Shown here: positions 55,700-64,000 of the stretch, piece by piece | Layout: each line of letters starts with the position of its first letter | How positions within the stretch are numbered: the stretch's first letter is position 1 | NCBI GenBank assembly: GCA_947044405.1 | Contig: CAMRHE010000028.1 | Coordinates: 6,615,001-6,679,000, forward strand | Origin: Leptodactylus fallax | Taxonomy: Eukaryota; Chordata; Amphibia; Anura; Leptodactylidae | Length of the DNA stretch: 64,000 nt | Direction: 5' to 3' | Position numbers and translations under genes: made by a program | The notes under the pieces: generated by a model | What the model was told of the DNA's origin: nothing | The model's input: the letters and a program-made list of their open reading frames with translations, nothing else | Database searches by the model: none

Positions 55700-57180
55700 T
55701 TGTAGAAATAAATAAAATAAATAAAGAGCTATTTTTAGAAATAGTAATTTCCGAGCCTGTGATTCCTGTTTCCTCATTAAGTAGAGTGGACTAATAGGAA
55801 TTCAATTAATTGAAGATGGCGTTGGTTACTGTAACGCAACGCTTGGGATAATTTAACAACGGCGGGGTCACTTACTGCAAAAGTATGGATGTAGCTTACA
55901 AGAATTGCTACCCAACTAGTAACAATGTGCGCGGCCGGATAATGCACTTAAAACAATACTAATTAGCAGGCGAAAGACAAAGGGTTTAAATTAGAGAATG
56001 AATGCTCCGCGCCTTGCTGGCGGCTTGTAAAACACCATTAAGCCAAGGTAATCCTGTTTTTTAATTCCAATGCGATACGCAAAGTGCAAATGAACTGGAT
56101 TCGAGGGGTCGAGTTCAACTTCTGAAGAAGTGTGATACATTCACCTGTGACAATTCTTTGCGGAATGATAAAGTAAAGAGAGTCTCCTAAGGGTTCTGCG
56201 CGACTCCATAAGGTCCCCAGAGATCAGGTGTCAAACTTGTCTATCAGATGCCTGAAAAGGGAAGAGAAAAGGATTACTCAGTGCTATTGTGAGACAGTTG
56301 TCATTGACTGATCAGGCCTTTGAAGCCAGCTTCCCCAGTCAATGAAACCACCTGAATGGATGAAAGCGAGACAGCTCCGAACAAACAAGAGACTCTGGAA
56401 TATTCATTGTGCATCTGCGAAGGAAAGATTAATGTATTAGAAATTAAAATGGGACCGGGACGTATGATCTTGCTCTAACATTTGGCCAGACCTGTGTCAC
56501 CCTCTGCCTATTGCCTGAAGTCGACAGACAATTCTGCCAGGGTAACGGAGAATCATTAAGCGTCCTCCTATTGTGCATGCTGAATAATAAAACTTTCCCC
56601 TATTCTCTGCCCGCAGCTGACAATGAATAATTCCGGAGCTATTTGCAATGTTAACAGCACCTATCTGGGCCATCCATTCCTTTACGATAAGGATGGAAAT
56701 ATGCATTTCAACAGCCTGTACAGATACAGATTCACAGGCATTTCAAAGGACACCTGTCATTCAAGAGAAGGACCTGTCAGTCTTTAATGTATGACGCTAC
56801 CAGGGAAACGACCAAAGCCATTATCAGTTCCTTCCTTTTTTTATCCCTCCCCCCCTCCAGATTATAACACAGTTACATTTAGCGTGAACTGACAAGTGAT
56901 TTACACTTGCAACAAAACTGTGTTCCCGGCAAGACGGAGGCTATTCTTTTTGGCTGCCATCTTCTTTAAGCGTAACATCGGTGAAATAGAATATCAAAAG
57001 ATCTGATCTCGTCCACGCTGAATGTCATTATGTGGCGGGTTAAAAGCGTTTAATCGGCCGCCTGACAAAGGTGACAATGATAAAACCGTACACTTGACGT
57101 CATAATCAGGGAGAAGGAACATAAGAAATTAAAGGCGCTTTTGATGTCCATGCCGTCTGTCAAGTTTGCCATGGAAGCTT
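55700..57180. other. Largest repeat-poor stretch; regulatory candidate
   Basis: Almost 1.5 kb without any repeat family of the window and of higher sequence complexity. It has homeodomain-type words ('TTCAATTAATTGAAGATGG' near 55801, 'ACTAATTAGCAGGC' near 55959). It looks like the low-copy DNA around developmental genes, but conservation cannot be tested here. A possible exon lies at 56617-56787. Confidence 0.45.
56617..56787 (+). CDS. Possible terminal exon, 56 codons
   Basis: A good-looking splice acceptor, CCCCTATTCTCTGCCCGCAG, ends at 56616. Directly after it a frame is open for 56 codons to TAA (56785-56787), including SGAICNVNSTYLGHPFLYD and FNSLYRYRFTGISKDTC, mixed and protein-like. 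There is an internal ATG at 56623. The opposite strand is also open for 69 codons, which weakens the case. I do not recognise the peptide. It may instead be conserved non-coding DNA. Confidence 0.25.
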   Translation: MTMNNSGAICNVNSTYLGHPFLYDKDGNMHFNSLYRYRFTGISKDTCHSREGPVSL

Positions 57181-57316
57181 TTCTTGTTTAGCAGGTGGTA
57201 TACATGGCAGCATTGGTCACACTCAATGTATGTGTCAGACGATACAATGTGGAATATAAAGTAGAGCTAAAATAGACATAGACTTGATATTTGATCATTA
57301 TTGGCAGAAGTGTAAC
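57181..57316. other. No gene
   Basis: Short low-copy spacer before the family H copy. Confidence 0.4.
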
Positions 57317-57790
57317 TTAAAGGAAATGTGGCAGTAAAAATGGTCTATTGTTTTTAAAAGATGTTTTTATGTTAAATAATATTTTAGGAATTTTTACCTA
57401 TTTTATAATTATTTATTATTAGGCAGATATTTGCCAATTCTGTAGGGATGTTCTGTGAAGCAGTAACTTAATTCACATCACAGTGTTACAATAGAAGATA
57501 ACACCTCAATAGATAATAACACTGAGCCATCATTACATCACTACTGACAATAGATTATGTCACAGCTTATCTCCTCCCCCTCCCTGCACAGAGCATGTCC
57601 AGAAAACTCGACCATAGACCTCAATGAGTCAACTCCAGACTATTTCTGCCTATGGCCTTGACTATGTTGTAAAGAATATCACTAAATGCTGTTAACAGAG
57701 CAGAGGAGAAGCTCAGGCAAGATGGCCGCCCCCATAATCATGTATAGAAAATCATATATGAGATCAGAGGTAGTGGCTAAAGGAGCTGTA
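57317..57790 (-). mobile_element. Family H repeat, copy 3, TTAA end
   Basis: It starts TTAAAGGAAATGTGGCAG. 'TCACAGCTTATCTCCTCCCC' and 'CAAGATGGCCGCCCCCATAA' are the complement of blocks at 40120-40290. The distal end is not clear. Confidence 0.6.
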
Positions 57791-57799
57791 TAATGAATA

Positions 57800-58110
57800 G
57801 CACTTACCTACCATTCACGGAATAGGGAATAAGTGCTTAATTGGTGGAGACCTGACCAATGTAACCCCTGCCGATCATGAGATGGGGGTCCACAAGTTTA
57901 ATTTGATTTAACTCTATGGGACTCGAAGAGGTTATAGCAGTCAACTATCTTAGGCAGTCCAATAGAGTTGAATGGAGTTGCATTAAACGTGTGACCAACA
58001 CTCCATTCAAACTGGGGGACTCTGGACCCCCTTTAGTAATCAGTGGGGACCCCAGCAGTCAAGTCCCCAACTGGTTGCACAATTAACCCCTATCCTATGA
58101 ATGATAAGGT
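57800..58110. mobile_element. Fold-back element
   Basis: 'CACGGAATAGGGAATAAGTG' with 'GGTGGAGACCTGACC' at the left faces 'CAGTGGGGACCCCAGCAGTC' and 'TATCCTATGAATGATAAGG' at the right, an imperfect palindrome. The overlapping 102-codon plus frame at 58043 is not supported. Confidence 0.5.
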
Positions 58111-58473
58111 AAACATCAGTCTATTCATAAAGTGGGGGTTCTCAAAGACAAAGCTTCTTCAAAGAGCCCCAAGACTTTTAAGCCTTAGGTCTGTGGCGTC
58201 CTGGGATGACATTATGAGGCTTTTCAGATTATTTATTGTGTGTCATCCACATCATTTTAAACATTTTTACAATATTAAGAAAATGCCACATCTATGGTCA
58301 TCTGATGCAATTAGATTGCCGCCTGAAATGATCACTGATCAACAAGCATAAGACCAATCACAGGGTTTGTACCCATGGAGATCCATAGATCTGGAAAGGA
58401 GCTGTATGTATGAAAATTACAAATTTATATGCCATGGCCATGCAGTAGACATCAACCAGGCCTGTGTAGAACA
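58111..58473. other. No gene or recognised repeat
   Basis: Non-coding spacer before the nested block. Confidence 0.4.
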
Positions 58474-58717
58474 TTAAGGGGTTGTCCCAAAATTTAAACT
58501 AGGAATAGGTAAAAACTGTCCAAGTACTGAAATCCCACCAAGAAAATGGGGCTCCAATATCCCCATATGAATCGAGTGGCAGACACTTATCTGCTCTTCC
58601 GCTCCCAGTCAAGTTTGTAAGAAATTAAGAAGATAGCTGAGCGCTGTACTTGACTATCTCCGCCAGTCCCATACACTTTAGGTTATACATAATGGTTGAA
58701 TGTTTCATTCATACAGG

Positions 58718-59432
58718 GGACATTGCATGGGCAAACCTCACAAGATTTGTTTCTACAAATATTAGTGAGGTTCAGCCCACCAAACTTATTTGGCTCAAAC
58801 CAGAAGTGTTGTTTTCATACTCTGGGGACTCCTCAGAACCCAGAGTATAATAAGTAGAAGCCCAGGGGAGGTGGGTAAAAATAAACAGTTATACTCATAT
58901 TGCCTCACCTCTCCTGGGCATCCTCGCGGAGTCAAAATGTCATGACGTTGGTATATACCACATGACTGCTGAGGTCCAATCACATGCCTCAGTGGTGATC
59001 CCGGGGCACAATATGTTAGTCAGAGGTCAATAGAGGATATCAGGGGACCATCGAACGATTCCTAAGGATTCCTAAGAAAGGTGGAGCAGGAGTAGAAGAC
59101 TGAAGCCCCACATGGCGTAAATGTCGCGGCAAGAATCCATCCACACATTGCAGAAAAATACCCGCAGTGGAAATGCTGAGATTTCCAAAACCCTCACGTT
59201 TTTGGAAATCATGGCATATCAGTTATACCTACGGAAACGCTGGCGGTTAATTAGCCTGTTTGTTATTTTTACTCACCTCCCCTGCGCCACCACTTATTAT
59301 ACTCTGGAGTCTGAAGAGACCTCAGATTATAATAGTGTTTCATGGGTGATGAACCCCAAAATTGGGTTAAACCCATAACTTCATAAATTCAGGTTCAAGC
59401 CAGTTTGATCCGATTCGGTTAACTCATCCCAA
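58718..59432. mobile_element. Family C hAT-like element nested in the T2-like element
   Basis: The left 'TTGCATGGGCAAACCTCACA' and right 'CGGTTAACTCATCCCAAG' are decayed C termini. The interior 'ATACTCTGGGGACTCCTCAG' and 'TTTTTACTCACCTCCCCTGC' match the copies at 35838 and 26010. No clean duplication. It is interrupted at 59099-59256. Confidence 0.6.
59099..59256. mobile_element. Family B MITE nested in family C, internally deleted
   Basis: It starts near 'ACTGAAGCCCCACATGG' and ends 'GGCGGTTAATTAGCC'. It contains 'ATCCATCCACACATTGCAGA' of family B. About half the usual length, so the middle or right arm is deleted. Confidence 0.55.
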
Positions 59433-59466
59433 GTGACAAGTATTGATCTTGGGACAACCTCTTTAA

Positions 59467-60535
59467 ATAATCTGCAATGTTATTCTTTGAAGTTGAGTGA
59501 CAACCCTCTTGGTATGTATAATCCTGATCACGAGTGTTACCCAGTTAAAACAAAAATTTGTAAAACCTTACAGAAACAAAGATTATAATCTACGTAGAAA
59601 TTATTTACAGGTATATTTGTAAAGTGTCTGTTTATGACTATTGCCTTACATATACAGTATACAATAACGTGCATACATCTTATATGTATTTGTATTATAT
59701 TAATGTTACATTTTAGCTGTGTGAAATTGTTCCATTTACACTAGTTAGACTTCATTATACGGGACATGTCTATCAATCTCCTCATTCTTCACACGTCAGT
59801 GTTTTACAATTTCTATAAAATCCGGGCCTCTCTCTGCCCACTATGCACACAGAACAATCCTCCCTGATATATGTGCAAATTTTCCAAGTTTTATATAACT
59901 ATTTTGCTTTATAGTTTGCTGTAAAAGAAGAAACATGATATTCCTTTTACAGGCTGCTGTTTTATACCTATCGAAGCTCCTGTGAAATATTGAAGTTTTT
60001 TCTGATAAATCACAAAATTTTTCTGTTTGCTTTTTTAAAGGTATTGATGCCTTTTATTGTGGATTTGCATATGCTTATTTGTGGCCTTTTTGTTGTTGAG
60101 ATTTGCACAAAATCATGTCAAAAAGCGAAGCAATAAAGAGCAGGGGAATTGATAAACCACAGGGGGACAAATTTACTAATACTGATAAACAATGCAAACT
60201 AACGCAAGGTTCACAATAACATTTGGGTTTCCGACCTGAAAAACATAAGTTTTTTTATGTGCGTTTTTCTAATTATTTAACCTCCTTATTCATGGAGCTG
60301 TCTGACTGACAGTTTTCCAGTACTAACCTCCCCTTACTATTACCCTGATACTTAAGGTTCCAGGGGTACTGGGAAGAGTCGGTTACCATCACACCCAGAA
60401 CATCTAAATTAATGGTTTGTTTCTGGGTGGCTACAGCCTAATATTTGTAGGCTGATATTAGCCCACGGCTGCTGGTTTGATGATTTTGAAACAAATGGGG
60501 GAACCCCACATCATTTTTTCCATTTATTGGAATAA
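59467..60535. other. Repeat-poor AT-rich stretch
   Basis: 59480-60130 matches nothing else here. 60190-60260 has 'AACATTTGGGTTTCCGACCT', a weak family G reminder. No gene. Confidence 0.4.
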
Positions 60536-60825
60536 TCAAAATTTTGGTGCAGAATGTTGTATCTTAAGCCACACCTCTTTCCTAATAGGCCACACCCCAT
60601 CCTCGATACATCACATTCCTTTGTCAGACTAGTGTTTAAAATGATAGATAAATGTAGTGCAAAGCATGTCACAAGTTTCTGGGGGAAATTGCACCAGAAT
60701 TCTGGTGTATTTGCATTAATACATCAGCCCCAATGCTTTTGTCATGATTTTGAGCAATTTATGGTAAAAAGGGATTTTGTAAAGGAAATAAACCCATTAA
60801 TGGGACATGCCATAAATTTCTGATT
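60536..60825. repeat. Family F-like repeat, diverged
   Basis: 'TAAGCCACACCTCTTTCCTA' then 'TGCACCAGAATTCTGGTGTA' (a perfect palindrome) and 'AATACATCAGCCCCAATGC' recall family F, whose copies end at 'AATCTGCCCCA'. The 89-codon plus frame here is not supported. Confidence 0.35.
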
Positions 60826-62320
60826 GGTAAAGCTACTACTCTAAAAGCTCCATGAGTTGCTTCTACCATTTTCTGCTATAACCAAAATTGGAGGCTAACT
60901 TAACTATAGCGGAGGTCCAATGAGTTCCTCTGTATACTACTGTGACAAAAGCCACTTGGGTGTTTTTTTTTCTGCAGCTTTCCAGCGGGTTCCTCAATGG
61001 AATGAAATTTGTATCGAAACCCACAGCAATAATTGACAATTGCGGATAATGTAGGTTACTTTGTGCTGCAACATGTGGGTTATGCTTGTAGAAATCTACT
61101 ACACTATGCTGCTACTGTAAAGCAAGTTCAAGACTGCTAACCCACTACAATTACCATGTGAGCCTGGCCTTAGGGGATCCAAAGGCTTCTCAGCCACAGA
61201 TTTTGCAATGGAGTTCAAGTTATGCCTCTAAACCTAATTTTGATTTGGTCTTGTGCACAAATCTGATTTTCATGATGGTGCTATCCACAAGCTGTGTGTT
61301 CACAAGATGTCGTCATGTCTGATATACCCATATGTTACGTCATATCGTGCACATTTTCTGTCTTTGACACATGCTCAGACCCTACATGACCGCACAGAAA
61401 ATCCTTCCCTGCCCACATTATGGACCTATAGGCATTATATTCTTCCCTATATCCAAGGTTTCTAAGGCAGAATTTCAATGCAACAAGGCATCCAATTTTA
61501 GAATATGAAAAAATGCCTCTTTGTAAAACTAAATATATAGTCTAATCTCACAGAATTGCGGATATGTACCAATATTCCAAGGTCCAAATAGTCAATAGTT
61601 GGAAATAGCCAAAAATAGTTGGAACACTTGCAGGCATTTCTGTTCATATACATGAATACAACACCACAATACGGTGATCTTTGCTTTTAACATTGCTGGA
61701 ATAGTTTAGTGACCGCACCGGCCAACTGGCAGCAGCAAAATATTTTGGCTAAACACAATGTCATTTGTATTGGCTCCATTTGTAGGTGACTGGCAAAAAA
61801 ATTACACCACCGAATCTGAGAAATAGTATAAAACAAAGTGTAATTGTAATTGTAACATGGGATGATGCAGGTGTTCTGGTTGTGATATAGACAGCAGGGA
61901 ACGTGATAGGAACTTGTATTCAAAGTCTCCAATAAATTTGTTGAAATTTTTTGGATGAGTGAATTGTCCTTTCTAAGAGAAACTTTTTACACTAAACATA
62001 TTAAGTAGACAGGTAACAATCAGTGTGTCTAGAATTATCCACTTATCTTAGGGGGTATTTCACTTCACATGCAACTATGCACTCCATATTTAAAGGGGAT
62101 GTATGCTTCAATATGTAACCTTCCAACATGCCCATGAACATGCATGCTCAGATCAGTCAAGCCTGCATGTATTTTGAATGGGAAAAAGATATATGCCATA
62201 TGCCATGTTGAATTGCAGCAGCCTGATTCTTGTATCTTCCAACATCTGCCTTTAGGGGTAAGTCAGTGTGCCCATTGTGCACATTAGATGATCAGGTTAG
62301 GCAAAAAGATTGGTTTAATC
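60826..62320. other. No gene; possible B-like remnant
   Basis: 60955-61100 has 'TTTCTGCAGCTTTCCAGCGG' and 'GTGCTGCAACATGTGGG', a faint family A/B likeness. The rest is low-copy with short open frames only. Confidence 0.4.
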
Positions 62321-62324
62321 AGGG

Positions 62325-62797
62325 GGTGAAATGTCACCAGCAGCTCTAGAAGAAATGCTTCATAGTAAAAATGCTTTTGTCCATTAACAAAATGATGTAA
62401 ATCCCATCAATATTTGGTGTGATGTTTGCCCTTTGCCTTCTTCTCTGTACAGTTTTTGGCAGAACTGGGCAGGGAGGTTGTTCCCGCCGCCATCTTGGGG
62501 AACTAAGCACAGATCTTCTGTGGATGTAGGCTTGCTCCAATCCTTCTGTCTCTTCATGTCATCCCAGACAGACTGGATGATGATGAGATCAGGGCTATAT
62601 CTGTGGGGGCCGGATCATCACTTCCAGGACTCCTCCTCCAAAGGACAAAGGTCACACCAAATATTGATGGGATTTACATTTCTCTTTTCTTCATTCACTT
62701 CATAAAATAAACTATTAAACCTTCTATTTCTGAAAGCATTCTTACTGTGCAGCATGTTTAAATATCTGCCTAAAACTTTTGCATTGTACTGTATAGC
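62325..62797 (-). mobile_element. Family K Tc1-derived short element, copy 5 (most complete)
   Basis: On the minus strand it encodes GPHRYSPDLIIIQSVWDDM, then KRQKDWSKPTSTEDLCL and NNLPAQFCQKL. The end at about 62797 reads, reversed, 'CAATGCAAAAGTTTTAGGCA'. The position equivalent to the catalytic glutamate of SPDLNPIE is glutamine here, as in the copies at 15648 and 55305. It is non-autonomous. Confidence 0.75.
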
Positions 62798-63555
62798 AGT
62801 TCTAAATCTATATAAACATGAATAGTTTTAGAATAATACATGGTGCATAGTCTGTGCATTCAGGAACACAATAACAGCTAAAATCTGAAACTTTTGCTTA
62901 TTATAGATTGAATGTATATCATAAAGCGAACGCTTCTAGAAATCTCTGGAATATAGATAGCAATGCAATAAATGTCAATCACCATCGTTTAGAACTTCAT
63001 TATTAATTGGCTGCTACAGACAGACTCCTTATGGACATGATCAGCCATGTAAACCAGAGAGAGTAGGATGGGGGCTTGGAGGATCCATCCATACATGACC
63101 ATTAATGATTGTAATTGTGTCTGTTGGGAAAAGCAGCCAACACTGCAACTAATTATACATTCACTACATCATAATTAGTCAATTACTGTTCCAAGAAATA
63201 ACTATAGATTTCTGTAAGAACCTTTGTGTTCATTATACGGTACATCATACAATGTCCATACTGACCAGTATAGAATGATGTTATTTCCAATCACGTTCAT
63301 TTAAGGTTTAGAAAAATTCTAACAATATTATATTTATAAATCAATAGATATAATATATAACTCCTATTTGAATATTCTGCATAAAATGTTACAATACAAT
63401 TAATATTTATTTTCCATATAGAAATCAGATGGAAATCTGCTCTTCGGTTTCTTCTATGCTTGCTTTTGTATGGATACATTCATATACTAAGTAATCAGTT
63501 GATAAAAGCAAAGTAACTTATAGACTAAAATAATTCAGGAGACCTGTCCTCAAGC
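62798..63555. other. No gene; AT-rich
   Basis: Low-copy sequence, strongly AT-rich at 63300-63420. No open frame of note. Confidence 0.5.
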
Positions 63556-63760
63556 AGGGGTGTAGACCTGAGAAGTGTACAAGTAGCAGTAACTGGGTCT
63601 GGCCCCTGAGGAACATATGGGGAGTCTACTATATCTGTAGTGGGGCAGCAGAGGCAATTACCCCCGGCCCCAGCGCCCAAAGGCCCTTCTGCCATATTAG
63701 ATAAAAACTACATCGTGAATGGCAGAAAGTAGGTGGTGGCCCACTTACAGATTTGCATTG
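63556..63760. repeat. hAT-like element fragment
   Basis: It starts 'CAGGGGTGTAGACCTGAG', close to the CAGGGGCGTAACTTGAG start at 41491, and has 'ACCCCCGGCCCCAGCGCC' inside. The opposite end is not found, so it is truncated or extends beyond recognition. Confidence 0.45.
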
Positions 63761-64000
63761 AAGTCCAGGAACTTCATGTTATGTCTGTCTCATTAGGGTA
63801 TATAAATTGCTACAATAAAAATATAAGGTTCTGTCTCCACAAATCTGATCACTTCTTCCACTAATTCTATAACTATTATTTTATAGAATTAAAAAACAGA
63901 CTGCGGAAAAAGGACAAAAAGTCTCAAAACAATCATAACCTGGAATGCCATAGAAAAAGCCAAAAAGCAAAATTGTAGTCGGGTGGTGTCATGGCTTTAT
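63761..64000. other. No gene or recognised repeat
   Basis: Non-coding to the window edge. Confidence 0.4.

Larger units (their letters stand above)
58474..59466. mobile_element. T2-like TTAA element enlarged by nested insertions
   Basis: The left end is TTAAGGGGTTGTCCCAA and the reversed right end TTAAAGAGGTTGTCCCAA, with TTAA at 58474-58477 and 59463-59466. The element proper is only the outer parts (to about 58715 and from about 59432). The middle is a family C hAT-like element carrying a family B MITE. Confidence 0.65.

Overview
The window reads as vertebrate intergenic or intronic DNA, most likely from a frog (anuran amphibian, probably a neobatrachian). I see no complete, expressed protein-coding gene, no tRNA or rRNA, no CRISPR and no bacterial-style gene organisation. 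The frog assignment rests on the mix of repeats: many short fold-back elements ending in TTAAAGGG-type termini at TTAA sites (the signature of the T2/Kolobok-like MITEs described from Xenopus), decayed Tc1/mariner transposases, short hAT elements, and a LINE 3' end with a 'GGCGCTATATAAATAAA' tail. The species is inferred, not shown.

Repeat families are lettered here for cross-reference. A: ~190-220 bp fold-back with GGCTAAGG/CCTTAGCC ends (7 copies). B: longer relatives with the same ends. C: hAT-like, TAGAGATGGGC ends. D and E: older dispersed repeats. F: a repeat ending near 'AGTAAATCTGCCCCA'. G: fold-back with 'TAGGTTCACAC' ends. H: a repeat with a TTAAAGGGAATGTG terminus. K: short elements derived from the 3' part of a Tc1 transposon (5 copies). 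T2-like: TTAA-flanked fold-backs.

Layout: 0.8-11 kb, dispersed repeats D/E/H, a T2-like element, microsatellites and a possible solo LTR. 12-16 kb, G and A copies (two with readable empty sites), a T2-like element and a K element. 16.2-17.0 kb, 3' end of a CR1/L2-type LINE with a 106-codon open remnant. 19-22.4 kb, K and G copies and an unrecognised 121-codon frame. 23.2-24.1 kb, an internally deleted Tc1 element. 27.8-29.7 kb, three arrays of a ~30 bp minisatellite around an inverted repeat. 32.5 kb, a clean hAT element. 33.9-34.85 kb, a T2-like element whose right arm has expanded into a 49 bp minisatellite. 37-40 kb, clustered A/B elements and a nearly full Tc1 pseudogene. 41.5 kb, another clean hAT element. 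42.3-44.7 kb, three fold-backs in a row, then three A copies. 46.4-47.2 kb, a hAT-like element splitting a degenerate minisatellite. 53.6-54.1 kb, a long palindrome. 55.7-57.2 kb, the largest repeat-poor stretch, with a possible exon. 58.5-59.5 kb, three elements nested one inside another.

No genes act together here; the biology is transposon history. The strongest observations are target-site duplications and empty sites that classify several families, nested insertions that order their activity, and two cases where mobile-element DNA is associated with a tandem array. Low-copy, AT-rich stretches (about 25.2-25.8, 40.6-41.4, 50.5-51.3, 55.7-57.2 and 59.5-60.1 kb) look most like candidates for conserved regulatory DNA, but conservation cannot be judged from one sequence.
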